A stretch of DNA of 64,000 nucleotides from Onthophagus taurus (taxonomy: Eukaryota; Arthropoda; Insecta; Coleoptera; Scarabaeidae): NCBI RefSeq assembly GCF_036711975.1, contig NC_091966.1:10175501-10239500 (forward strand), in the 5' to 3' direction. A program made the translations under genes and the position numbers. The notes below the pieces were generated by a model that did no database searches, was not told the DNA's origin, and saw only the letters and a program-made list of their open reading frames with translations. Position 1 is the stretch's first letter. Each line of letters opens with the position of its first letter. Positions 24,879 to 36,479 of the stretch are shown here, piece after piece.

Positions 24879-27487
24879 TCAATTTCTAGATACAATAGCT
24901 TTTAAATCCACATCAGAAGTTTCATTTTTAATGCAAACTTGCAGCTTACCTACTTCATCTTGCATTCTCGTACATCTAACTATTATTACAGCAAATTTAT
25001 CGCTAGATACAACACCATTGGGCGGAGACACTGTAAAACCTTCAGTTGCAATAACTTTAAACCTTTCAGGAGTTTTACTTTTTGATTGGATGATAATTCT
25101 ATCATGTATTTTAGATGGTAAGGAAAATAGGATACGGTTCGGATCGACTGTAAATAATCTATTAGATTTATTAAATTCATTTTCATCCTGTATTGTCGTA
25201 CTATCTTGATAAAGAGTTTTAAACATAGTAGAATCATTAAAGAAACTGCTGTGCATTTCCATAGTAACATTTGGATTCTTTTCAATATTTACATGTATTT
25301 GTTTCACTGTTATGCATTTCAAAAGATCATAAATTGAAGTTGATGTTTCTTCAATCAGTATACCCAAATCTCTTGGAGTATCTTCACCAGGAAGCTGTTT
25401 AGATAGACTTTTAATTGTTTTATTAATGTTTTCATTTTTTTGTGATAGTATACTGCACAATCTTCTTATTCTTGCACGATCTACTTCTGCTCCCGATATA
25501 AACTTAAATGATCCTACATTGATAATATCATTTTGTGATTTATAATCTTCTGTTTTTGGACTATACATTATTGTTACTTTAACTTCTTGTTGTGGTTTTA
25601 AAACCATTTCCATTGGATTAATTTTCACATTAGTTGATTTTGGCATTAATCCATTGTTTTCTAATTCTATTATAGCGAACGCAGACAAAACACCAGTATT
25701 CTTTATGGAAAATTTTTGGATTATTGGTGCGCGATCAAAAACACCCATTGACAACCAAAAATGACCATTAGAGACTTTAAACATTTTAGTTAAATCTACG
25801 GAAATATGTCCACCATATCCAAATAATCTTATTGTTTGTTTTAATTTTTTACTATCTGAATTAGAACAGGGATAGAAAACCACTTTGTCTGATATCGCTC
25901 CAATTTTAGATGGTTGAAAAATAACCGTTAAAGTTTTAGTTTCATATGCATGAAGAGTAAAATCCAGTGTTGTTAATACTTGAGATGCATTGCCTTCTTT
26001 AATAAGTTTAAAATTTGATCCAACCACCGAAACTTCTATGGGTATCTTTTGATGCAATTGATTTTGGATTTGAAACGATTGGGATTGAGTACGTCCCATT
26101 TTGACACAGCCCCAAACAATTTCTACTTTACTTCCTTTAATTGGTAATTGTCCATCGGGTAGAGAATTCAGATAACTTGGATATCTTGAACCCATTGATG
26201 AATCACATCTTCCATTTACATATTCATCTTGAAGCGAAGAATCTTCACTTTCCATACTACTTACACCAGAATCTCTTAGTTTAAATGGTTCGACTGTCAA
26301 AGTCCGTACGGTACTTCTAGAACTATGACCCATTTGGGATGAAGAACATTGTTGGAAAGGTGTTGACGTAAAAATGATGTCATCGTATGACGAACTTTTG
26401 CTTCTTCCGCGTGCTGTTGGAATTTGGAGACTTTGTTGTGTTTGAGCTGCTAAAGAGTTTTGAGATATACTCTGTGCTTGATATTCATTGCAATCGTATT
26501 GTGTTGATGATGAACCACGACTTCCGCTAATATTTTCCTTATCTTTAACTGAAGAAGCTGTAGACAGTTTTGAGCAGTATCCTAAATTTGAATTAGCTTC
26601 ACTTCGCACACTTCTAACATTAAAATCTTTAAAATGGTATGGTTCAACTGTCAAAGTTGATATACGAGATGATGAATAACGCGGATCATCACATGGGCTT
26701 GTACTTTTTCTACGGGTGGTTGGTACGTGGAGAGCCCGTTCTGTATTTCTAGAGCTATGCCCCATTTGAACTGAAGAACTTTGTTGGAAAGGTGTTGATG
26801 TAAAACGAATATCATCGTATGACGAACTTTTGCTTCTTCCACGTTCTGTTGGAACTTGCAGACTTTGTTGTGAAAGCTTGGAAGCATGCTGTGCTTCGAC
26901 TGTAGAATATGTTTGAGCTGCTGAAGAATTTTTAGATAAACTCGGTGTTAGATATGCATTGCAATCGTATTGTGTCGATGATGAACCTCGTCTTCCGCTA
27001 ACATTTTCCTTCTTATCTTTAACTGAGGAAGCTGTAGACAATTCTGAGCAGTATTCCAAATTTGAATTAGTTTCAAATCGCACACTTCTTACATTAGAAT
27101 CTCTGGACTTATACGGTTCAACTGTCAAAGTTGATATACGAGATGATGAATAACGAGGATCATCACATGGGCTTGTACTTTTTCTACGGGTTGTTGGTAC
27201 GTGGAGAGCCCGTTCTGTATTTCTAGAACTATGCCCCATTTGGATGGAAGAACTTTGTTGGAAAGGTGTTGATGTAAAACGAATATCATCGTATGACAAA
27301 CTTGTGCTTCTTTCACGTTCTGTTGGAACTTGCAGACTTTGTTGTGAACGCCTGGAAGTATGGTGTGCTTGGGCAGTGGAATGTGTTTGAAATGTTACAG
27401 ATTTTTTAGGAAAACTCTGTGCCATGTAATCATTGCAGTCGTTCTCTTTCGATGGTGGGTTTGCCGATTTTGAACGTCTTTGATCGG
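24879..27487 (-). CDS. Spd-2/Cep192-like terminal exon, proximal copy A
   Basis: Encodes 869 codons from the splice acceptor TTTTCAG|CCGATCAAAG to the stop. The apparent ATG at 27506 lies in the intron, and MLLIFS is an artefact of reading through the acceptor. The N-terminal half is Ser/Thr-rich and holds two full and one partial copy of a ~157-residue repeat (for example SYDDIRFTSTPFQQ and DDPRYSSSRISTLTVEP). The C-terminal half is the SPD-2/ASH region (EIVWGCVKMGRTQSQSFQIQ, LFGYGGHISVDLTKMF). The exon has no stop or frameshift and is the paralog of the exon at 28753-30584. No spd-2 5' exon lies between the two copies. The nearest upstream exons on this strand are the duplicated RBM19 exons 1-2 (28283-28001), whose phase fits. 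Joined, they total 2838 nt, or 945 residues plus stop. It may instead be spliced to the spd-2 exon at 34399-35434, or be untranscribed. Confidence 0.8.
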
Positions 27488-27589
27488 CTGAAAAGATCAA
27501 CAACATTAATAATAGAAAAAACTACATTGCAAGAGGTTGAAGACGAATTAGCGGCGAATGCGCAAAGAGAAGTCTGAAGACGAATATCT

Positions 27590-27935
27590 AGACGAAATTT
27601 TAGTGACACTATCACTAGAACTAACACTAGAACTAGGATCATTCGGATTAGCCGTCTTGAGAGACATGTGGCTAAACCCGAATGTTTCTAGGTCTAGTGT
27701 CAGTTCTAGTTTTACACTAGCACTATCACTAGAACTAACACAAGACCTAGAACTAGAATCATTCTGGTTTAGCCGTGCGTCTCTTAAGACGGCTAAACCT
27801 GAATGTTTCTAGTTTTACGTCTAATGTTAGTTCTAGTTTTAGTTCAATAAAACTATGTTGCAGCTAGACCTAGTCTTGAGAGACGTATGGATAAATCCAA
27901 ATGTTTTTAGTTCTAGGTCTTGTGTTAGTTCTAGT
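27590..27935. repeat. Palindromic TAGTTCTAG hairpin repeats (copy 4)
   Basis: Three or more hairpin arms of the CTAGAACTA/TAGTTCTAG family with ATTCGG...GGCTAAA centres, the same family as at 2.0, 4.7 and 7.4 kb. They lie exactly at the junction between the two tandem copies of the RBM19-spd-2 segment, inside the intron of the proposed chimeric gene. Confidence 0.6.
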
Positions 27936-28000
27936 ATTTCATTGCCCACTGCCTGTAAGGGAAATAGAAGAAATTACGAGAGAAAGAAAGAAGAAATTAC

Positions 28001-28283
28001 CTAAAGCTTCCACAACAATTGTATTAGATAGTATACTGGTATTATTAAAATCCTTAACAGCTTGTTTTGCCTCTCTCTCGGATTGATACACCAAAAAAGC
28101 AAATACAAATGTTCCTTCAGATGTATGTTTTAATTTAACATCCGCTAATAAACCTCTTTTTCCAAAAATTTTGCGTATGTTCTCTTCGGTAATCTAAAAG
28201 ATTGATTCTATTTATATTAATATCACTAATATTTTTGAATAACTTACCTTTTTAGGTAGATTTTTAACAATTACACTCGACAT
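28001..28283 (-). CDS. Duplicated RBM19 exons 1-2 (first RRM), possible 5' end of an RRM-Spd-2 chimera
   Basis: Exon 1' is 28283-28248 (ATG, 12 codons, [12 protein letters not shown], then GTAAGT). Exon 2' is 28193-28001 (64 codons plus one base, ending TTTAG|GTAATT). Compared with the parent at 23468-23762, exon 2' has lost 12 nt in two places (3 and 9 nt), so the frame is kept. The parent upstream sequence (GTTAGGT...) is copied as well, so a promoter may be present. There is no RBM19 exon 3 downstream. The next acceptor on the strand is that of the Spd-2-like exon at 27487, and phase 1 matches. The RNP1 core has changed (parent RRFAFLGY, here FVFAFLVY), losing both arginines, so RNA binding may be weakened. 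If untranscribed, this is simply a pseudogene fragment. Confidence 0.6.
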
Positions 28284-28752
28284 CTTAGAAAAGCTTTAAG
28301 TTGAAGGTTAGGTGGAAGACTGGCATGTGAAAAATGTGGGAACAAACTGGTTTCAAACTAGTTTTAGATTATTTGTGTTCTCTTAAAAGAAAACATTTTA
28401 TAGGGAAATATTATTATAAGTGTATCTAGGGATTAAAACCAAGTTAAATAAATTTAAAAAGCCAAGTTTTTGATCTCTACACACTTCACATTCACTTTAG
28501 GACAGTTTCTCCTACAGTTCAGTTTTTCACAATACATAAATCAAAAAAAATGTGAAATTAAACAATAAATACAAGTTTTATGACAGTACTTCTCTTTTAA
28601 ATGGGTTACACTATCCATGAATTAAACAACAACTCATTATAAAATATAAAAACATCATGTATTGAAAAAATAGTACAAAATACAAAAATATAATTAGAAC
28701 TAATGAGTGTAATAATATTAATAAATAGACATATTATAAAAATTTAAGAAAC

Positions 28753-31700
28753 TCAATTTCTAAGTACAATAGCCTTTAAATCCACATCAACAGTTTCATT
28801 CTTAATGTAAACTTGCAGCTTACCTACGTCATTTCGCATTTTCGTACATGTAACTGTTATTACAACAAATTCATCGCTAGATACAACACCATTGGACGGA
28901 GACACTTTAAAACCTTCAGTTACTGTAACTTTAAACTTTTCAGGAGTTTTACTTTTTGATTGGATGAAAATAGTATCACTTTTTTTAGATGGTAACGAAA
29001 ATACGATACGGTTCGGATCGACTGTAAATAATTTATTAGGTTTATTAAAGTCATTTTCATCTTGTATTGTCGTACTGTCTTGATAAAGAGTTTTAAACAT
29101 GGTAGAATCATTGAAGAAACTGTTGGAGATTTCTAAAGTAACATTTGGATTCTTTTCAATGTTTAAACGAATTTGTTTTGCAGTAATGCATTTCAAGAGA
29201 TCGGCAATAGAAGATGTTCCTTCATTTAGTAGACCCAAATCACTTGGAATATCTTCACCAGGAAGCTGTTTAGATAATCTTTTAATTGTTTTATCAATGT
29301 TTTCATTTTTTTGTGGTAGCATACTGCATAATCTTCTTATTCTTGCTCGAACAACTTCAGCTCCTGATACTAATTTAAAAGATCCTACATCGATAATTTC
29401 ATTTTGAGATTTAAAATCCTCTTTTTTTGGGGTATACATTAATGTTACTTTAATTTCTTGCTGTGGTTTTAAAACCATTTCAATTGGATTAATTTTCACA
29501 TTAACTGATTTTGACATTAACCCATTGTTTTCTAATTCTATTATAGCAAACGCTGACAAAACACCAGTATTCTTAATAGAAAAATTTTGGATTATTGGTT
29601 TATGATCCAAAGCACCCATTGAAAACCAAAAATTTCCATTAGAATCCTTAAACATTTTAGTTAAATCAACCGAAATATGTCCACCATACCCAAATAATTT
29701 TATTGTTTGTTTTAAACTTTTGATAACATCTGAATTAGAACAGGGATAGAAAACCAGCTTGTCCGATATAGCTCCTATTCTAGTTGGTCGAAAAATAACC
29801 GATAATGTTTTAGTTTCAAATGCATGTAGAGTAAAAACCATTGTTGTTAACATTTCGGATATGTTGCCTTCTTTAATAAGTTGAAAATTCGAGCCACCCA
29901 CCGAAACTTCTATGCGCACCTTTTGGTTTAATTGATTTTGAATTTGAAACGATTGCGACTGACTCCGTCCCACTTTGATACAGCCCCACACAATTTCTAC
30001 TTTATTTCCTTTAATCGGTAATTTCCCTTCAGGTATAGAATCCAAGCTACTTGGACATCTAGAACCCATTGACGAACCACATCCTCCGTTAACATTTTCT
30101 TTGCTACCTTTAATTGAAGAAGCTGTAGACACTTTAGAGCTGTATCGTAAATTTGAATTAGCTTCACTTTCCATAGTTCTTACACCAGAATCTCTGGAGT
30201 TATGAGAGTCTACTGTTATAGTTGGTATGTGAGATGTTGAACATCGCGGATCATCATATGGACTAGTACTTTTTCTATGGGCATTTGATACGTGGAGAGT
30301 TCGTTCTGTATTTCTGGAACTATGCTCCATTTGGATTGAAGAACTTTGTGAAAAAGGTGTTGACGAAAAACAAATGGCATCATGTGATGGACTTTTGCTT
30401 TTTCCACGTACGGTTGAAACTTGGAGATGTTGTGGTGAACGTCTAGAAACGTGATGTACTGGGACTGTAGAATGTGTTTGAACTGCTAAAGAATTTCTGG
30501 ATAAATTCTGTGCTAGATATTCATCGCAATCGTATTCTTTTGATGGTGCGTTTGGTGATTTTGATTTCGGGCGTCTTTGATCGGCTGAAAAGATCAATAA
30601 CATTAATAATAGGAAAAAACTGTGAACAGTACAATATTTTTGATATTGATAACATAAACATACTAATAATATACATCGTACACGCGATTTATAACAATAA
30701 ATAACAATTCGGCAATTCCTTAATTCAGCAATAATTACTTAAAAGCGTAATTAAAGATGGATTTTAACACCTGCGCTAAATAACGGCACAGTAAAACTGA
30801 ATCTTACTTCGGAACAAAAGTACAGAGAAGCATCAAAGATACTGAAAAGAATTTGACCTGGTCCACTTATGAAAATAAGTAAACCAGAAATCTGAAAGTG
30901 GTAGCTAAAAAGATGCATAAAAGCTGTGATATTAATGATATCAAAGATGAACTATTGGAGCCCAATTGTTAACATACAAAACAAAAAAGCCTCTTCTTTT
31001 ATACATCTTGGATTTTGCACCATCAGAAGATGTAAAAAGAATCCATGAATTAACAAACATATAAGGATTGCTTGTTAAAATCGAAGAGTACAGATAGCCA
31101 AAACAAATGCCCCAGTGCAAAAGGTGTCAGCTTACTGCCTCAAAAATCCGAGGTGTGGTAAATGCGCTGGTGAACACTGGACCAGCTTATGTACTAAAGC
31201 CATAGAAATCCCGGCTAAATGTTTCAACTGTGGAGAAAATCATCCAGCGAACTGCCAAGGATGCATTGTGATTAAGGAACTACAAGCCATCAGGAATAAG
31301 AAAAAAGTAAATTCAAATAAAAGAAAGTCCGGCGTCTCGTATGCCGAAAAAGCGAGTGATGCAGCTGTATATAAAACTGTAAGTACATTAGTCGATAAAA
31401 AGGCTGACAATGAATACTAGAAAAAATATTTCAACAAGAAGAAACTGAAATCAAAAGAAATCAAAATATCCAAAAAGCAGCAACCACAACTATTAGTACT
31501 GAAGAACATCAAACTACAGTGGTAATAGTTCAAACCGCTAATGGCTTAATATCTGTAGCAGCAACGTACATACCGCCGAGACAAAATCTCAAAAGAAAAG
31601 ATTATCAGGAAATTCTACTGCATCTTGAAAACAAATTTATACTTGGAGGAGGCCTTAATGCAAAATATATGTCTTGAGATTCTTGCTTGACAAATACAAA

Positions 31701-34700
31701 AGGAAGAGAACTGAAACATGCAATAGAGGCCCTAAATTGTGAGGTGCTCTCCACTGGTAAGCCAACTTACTAGCCAACAGATAGAAGTAAAATTCCGAAA
31801 CTGCTTGATTTTTTTTTTTACAAAAATATATCGCTTAACTTCGTAAACATAGAAGAAGAGTTAGGGCTGAACTCAGATCACTCACCAGTAATTATTACTT
31901 TAAATAACAAAGTATGTAACAAAGAACCCTTTTTACCAGTAACCGATATATTTACTAACTGAAATCTATTTCAACAAACATTAGATAATAAAATTTATCT
32001 TAATGCTTTATGAAAACAAACAACAAGACATTGACAGGGAAGTAGAAAAGTTCTTAAAAGACATACTAAAGTCAGCCTCGGCCTCAATACCTATTTTAAC
32101 CCAAAACCTAAATCTAACATTTATCCTAAATTCATTACAGATAAAATTGCAGAAAAACGGAAAGCAAGAAAGAAATGGCAATCCAACGGAATTCCTAGTG
32201 ATAAAACTAAATTAAATAAAATAACAACCGAATTAAGAACATTAACAGACAGCCACGAATAAAATAATATTCAAAAAGATCTTACTGACGGTGCCAATAC
32301 TGATTGTTCTCTGTGGAAGCCAACAAGAAAGTTTAAAGTTCCCAAAACACATACACCTCCAATTCGAAATAGTAATGGAAATTGGACTAAGAGCTATCAA
32401 GAAAAAATTAATTTGTTTGCTGAACATCTGAAAGAAACAACTACATCAGACAGTCCAACAACTATGTTAGTGTTTCTAGCATAATTCAAAGTGATCAGCA
32501 GAGTAATATACCATGTGTAAGAATGAAAGAACTGTATTATAAAATACAAAAACTAAATATAAAGAAATCAGTAGGCTATGACCTAGTTAATGGAGAAACA
32601 TTTACCAAAACGGCCGATTACAAAACTATTACACATATATAATTTTTAGTTTATGGAGGCTTTGGTATATTTTATTATAAAAATTGTGACATCATTCCCT
32701 CCTTTATTTCTAAAACTCCAATTATAACGACGTTTCGGGAAATGTTCCCATCATCAGGTTAATAATACTCTTATATTAAACTTAAAACTATCCATTAATT
32801 CCTGTTTCACCAGATTGAACATCATTACATCTTTATTCCTCATCTCTATCCTCTTTATTTCATGGATTCTTGTGAAATCGTATTTAAGTTACTTCGTTTT
32901 TAAGTTTAATATAAGAGTATTATTAACCTGATGATGGGAACATTTCCCGAAACGTCGTTATAATTGGAGTTTTAGAAATAAAGGAGGGAATGATGTCACA
33001 ATTTTTATAATAAAATATACCAAAACCTCCATAAACTAAAAATTATAGATTAAAATATGGAAGACACAAGAATCCATGAAATAAAGAGGATAGAGATGAG
33101 GAATAAAGATGTAATGATGTTCAATCTGGTGAAACAGGAATTAATGGATAGTTTTAAGTTTAATATAAGAGTATTATTAACCTGATGATGGGAACATTTC
33201 CTGAAACGTCGTTATAATTGGAGTTTTAGAAATAAAGGAGGGAATGATGTCACAATTTTTATAATAAAATATTACACATAATTAATGCTGCTTTTAAACA
33301 CAAATGCTTTCCAAGTATATAGAAAGTTGCTGAAATAATAATGATACCAAAACATGATTATTACGCTTATTATCAAAATTACTTGAAAATTAAAAAGACT
33401 AAAACCTGTGATAGAAGAAAAAGCCCTCACATCAACACATCAATTTGTGTTTCAGAATAAACATGGAACAATACACCAAGTGCATAGGCATAGAATAACG
33501 AATACTATCGAAATAGCAATGGAAGAAAATAAAGTCTGCTCTGCCATATTTTTGGCCCATCACTGTAATTACTCTACACATTCGAACTTCCTCAGATACC
33601 AGAAACTTTAACAGTTACATTCGCAATTGACACAGCGATCTTGGCTGTTGCAGAAAATGAAGTAGTTGCAGCAAATAAGTTACAATTGGCCTTAAATTCA
33701 ATAGAAAACTGGACCAAACGATGGCTAATAAAACTAAATACAAATAAATCGACATACATAAACTTTACTTATAAGATAAGAAAGTAAACTATGTCCCAGT
33801 ATACATAAATGGCAATGCAGTCCCGTACGCCGACACCGCAAAATATCTTGGTATGACGCTGGATGCCAAACTCAAATGGAAAGGTCACGTCAAAAAAGAA
33901 AAAAGAACATGAGGAACAAGATCATGTTGCAAACAAGTTGCTAATACACAAGCAAGTATTAAAACCAAAATGGACATACAGAATCCAACTGTGGGGTTGT
34001 ACCTCCAAGTGGATGATATCTTGAAAATATTTTAGATCGAATGTTCCGAATGAACAACCCATGCTACCAAAATTTCAAATCTCTATGAATAGTGGCACCT
34101 GAAAAAGTTCTAACAAACCAGTTATGTGAGACACCTGTATAAGAAACACCGACCTCCATCGCGACTTGGAAATCAGAAATTGCATCATTCGCATCTAAAC
34201 ATGAGAAGAGAATCCCAACATCGACGCCATCCAGCTTCTTGACAACGAGAATGTCCTGCGTCGCCTTCAGAGGATGAAACCATTTGATAATAGAGAGATG
34301 GGACCAACATTTCAATGCTACACAACTTTCTGATAATTAATTACTAAATTAATAATAATAATCAATTAAATTAGTATTATTATTAAGTATTAACTTACAT
34401 TTTTTTAATAATTTATCAACCATTTTGCCTGGGGAATCAACATCAACATCGGCCAACATCTTCTGAATCTTTGTAAGACTTAATACAGAACTATCGTCGA
34501 TTGGTCCTGGTTTCTTAAATGTTTTATTATCTACCTTATAGCTGTCAGAAGGATAAATATTAGAAATACGGGTGCTATCAATTAACGGAGTTGGTGAATG
34601 TGATCGTTCTGGACTTTTTGACCTAAACAAATCACCCAAATCGTTTTTACCACGAGTTTCAAAGAAATTTCCAATTGAATGTTTGCCGGTTACTGTAGAA

Positions 34701-35434
34701 AACGATGAAGTACTGTTCCTTTCAGCTGGAATATCTCTTTGTTTCCTCCAAGAGACTTCGTCCCTCTTTAATTGTTCGCTCATCAATTCTGCTGGTGTAA
34801 AAACTTGACTTTCAAGACCAGACACTTGTTGACCCATCAAAGATTTACAAAGACTAGCTCGATACTGTAATTGAGAGCAAATATCTTGAATATTAATATC
34901 GGAATGTCGTAATTGTTCAGACATTGCTGTTATATTATCAAACATTGAAACTTCTTTTTTGTCTGATTTTTCTACATGTTCTGATGTTCTTGGAGTAGAT
35001 ACGTTCCCCGGGTAAAATGATTGTGAATTAACCGAATCTTTTCTTATTAAATCACTTTCATTTACAGTGCTAAAATCTTTAACATAATTACGGGAGCTTT
35101 CTTGCAATACGGAATTTTGTTGAAAATATTTTGATGGTAATCCAACAGTTTTACTGGCTTTATTCAGCAAACTTTTCGCCAAATTTCTTTGTGTTTGTAA
35201 CCTGTTCATCACATCTTCACCATTACCAGATTCTGAATAAGTTGTTACGTTCATTTCTATTGGATTTAAAATCCCTAAACTAGCTGCCGATTCGTCTAAT
35301 GTCGCAGAATTAAATTCAAGAGGCTTACGGGCAGGAATTTGATTCCCAGTATGCGGTTTTTTGGTTATAGTAGAAGTAGCTGTCGGTTTAGGGGTTGTTG
35401 CTAAACTTTCTTCAAAATAATCTTCGGATTTCAT
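28753..35434 (-). CDS. spd-2: Spd-2 (CEP192 homolog), centrosome assembly protein
   Basis: Centriole and pericentriolar scaffold protein that recruits PCM and mitotic kinases. Two exons: 35434-34399 (345 codons plus one base, ending AAAAAAT|GTAAGT) and 30584-28753 (after TTTTCAG). Together 2868 nt, or 955 residues plus stop, a little shorter than the fly protein. The first exon is Ser/Thr-rich with no clear fold and is assigned by adjacency and phase match, so it is less certain than the second. The second exon has one copy of the ~157-residue low-complexity unit, then the SPD-2 ASH region from EIVWGCIKVGRSQ (about residue 545) through LFGYGGHISVDLTKMF (about 650) to the C-terminus. The 3.8 kb intron is filled by a broken LINE and a Penelope-like insertion. 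The same first exon could also splice to the proximal exon at 27487. Confidence 0.85.
32729..32757 (-). ncRNA. Candidate hammerhead ribozyme core 1
   Basis: Minus strand carries CTGATGA, stem II GGGAA/TTCCC with a three-base loop, GAAA, then CGTC. Flanking TAAC and GTTA can form stem I. Stem III would be only ACGT, which is self-complementary, as expected of hammerheads that work as dimers. Confidence 0.5.
32928..32956 (+). ncRNA. Candidate hammerhead ribozyme core 2
   Basis: Same core as the minus-strand copy at 32729-32757: CTGATGA, stem II GGGAA/TTCCC, GAAA, CGTC, with TAAC/GTTA for stem I. A single unpaired T between CTGATGA and stem II departs from the ideal G-C closing pair. Confidence 0.5.
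33182..33210 (+). ncRNA. Candidate hammerhead ribozyme core 3
   Basis: Third copy of the same core. One C to T change in the 3' side of stem II leaves a G-U pair, so the fold is still possible. Confidence 0.45.
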
Positions 35435-36479
35435 CGTACAACAAATATACTTATACAGTTTAACACTTTAAAGATTAGTTTTAAAATTGATAAATACTGG
35501 TATGTTATAGTTTAAAAAACGGCGTTATATTATCGTTAAAATGTATGGCATTTAACATTAAAAAAATAGGAACTGGAAACAGAAGAATGTAGTGCCAACT
35601 TAAAAATTTCAATAAAGGTTTCAAAAATTTATTGGAAAGAAAATTATAATCTTTTTAAAACTATTTACATTTTGTTTATTTATTAAATTACTTATTTTTG
35701 TGTTTACTAATTGAATCATAAATATATACCTTGATATAAAATTATTGTAGGAAATATTATTTATATTGCCAACATTAAAAAATCAAAATACGATTTAAAT
35801 TCCTTAGCAAAATCTTAATTAAAGATTTATAACCACCTATTTTTGAATCTGATTCTTGTATACAGAAGAGATTATGAACTATTAATGCGGTGTTAATGTT
35901 CAAATAAAGGAACCTCTAGTTGGTAAGTCTGAAATTTGACAATTAACTTTTAACCGCCTTTTTGCCTTTATGTCAATCCGCAAGTTTTAGAGGTTAGAGT
36001 AAAAATAATACCTTTTTTCTGTTTTGATATTTCAATTTTGTGTATATTAAATCATTCCTTTTAGAAGCAACACTCGAAATGAGATTAAAGATTGCGGGAT
36101 TCAATTATATTCGCACGGATTATTTATGCCTAATTTAAAATTTTCTATAAACTATTCCATTTCAAGTTCAAATTGAGTTTCAAAAGGACTTGGCAAATGC
36201 AATTACAAATATTTTGCAAGGAAATAACTGAGAAAATTTGTCTGAAACAGAGTACAGAATTCAAAACTTAGAAAATATAACTGAACAATATTCTAAAAAT
36301 GAATATAACTAACTGTAAAAGGTTAATAGCTGCAATTCAAAAGCTCAACACCTCTATTTTAAACATGGAGAATCACCTTTTCAGTTTACAATATTGCTTA
36401 TTACCAAGTATTAAAGATTGTTTTGTTATATTATTGAATGAAAATTTGATGTTGTAAATTTGATTAGTACCAATTTAAA
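35435..36479. other. Upstream flank of spd-2; nothing recognised
   Basis: AT-rich with no supported gene. It presumably includes the promoter of the leftward spd-2 gene. Confidence 0.4.

Larger units (their letters stand above)
32638..33269. mobile_element. Penelope-like (pLTR) non-autonomous element with inverted and direct copies
   Basis: The insertion interrupts the LINE and is flanked by the direct repeat TATTACACATA (32627-32637 and 33270-33280). Inside, one unit is present inverted (about 32640-32880), then partly direct (about 32890-33050), then direct again (about 33060-33269). Units share a block with CTGATGATGGG...CCCGAAACGTC. No reverse transcriptase is encoded. Inverted or tandem pseudo-LTRs carrying hammerhead motifs are a known property of Penelope-like retroelements. 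The class assignment is inference. Confidence 0.55.
31080..34060 (+). mobile_element. Broken Jockey-like LINE in the spd-2 intron
   Basis: Plus strand, in order: an ORF1 zinc-knuckle region (31115-31420, with CGKCAGEHWTSLC and CFNCGENHPANCQGC), endonuclease remnants (near 31500-31700, with AATYIPPRQN and FILGGGLNAKY), RT remnants (33270-33900, with NSIENWTKRWLIKLNTNKS), then a decayed 3' end. Many stops. It is split at 32637/33270 by a later insertion flanked by an 11 bp target duplication. Confidence 0.75.

Noticed and set aside
27488-27506. MLLIFS start of the long Spd-2-like frames (also at 30585-30603), which resembles a signal peptide
   Set aside because: Both copies read through a TTTTCAG acceptor. 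The codons upstream of it are intron, so there is no signal peptide.
32638-33269. Interpretation of the inverted repeats as a CRISPR-like or integron array
   Set aside because: The context is eukaryotic, there are no regular spacers, and the structure is one transposon insertion with a target duplication.
34064-34315. 83-codon minus-strand frame near the spd-2 first exon
   Set aside because: It lies in decayed LINE 3' sequence and has no splice link to spd-2 exons.
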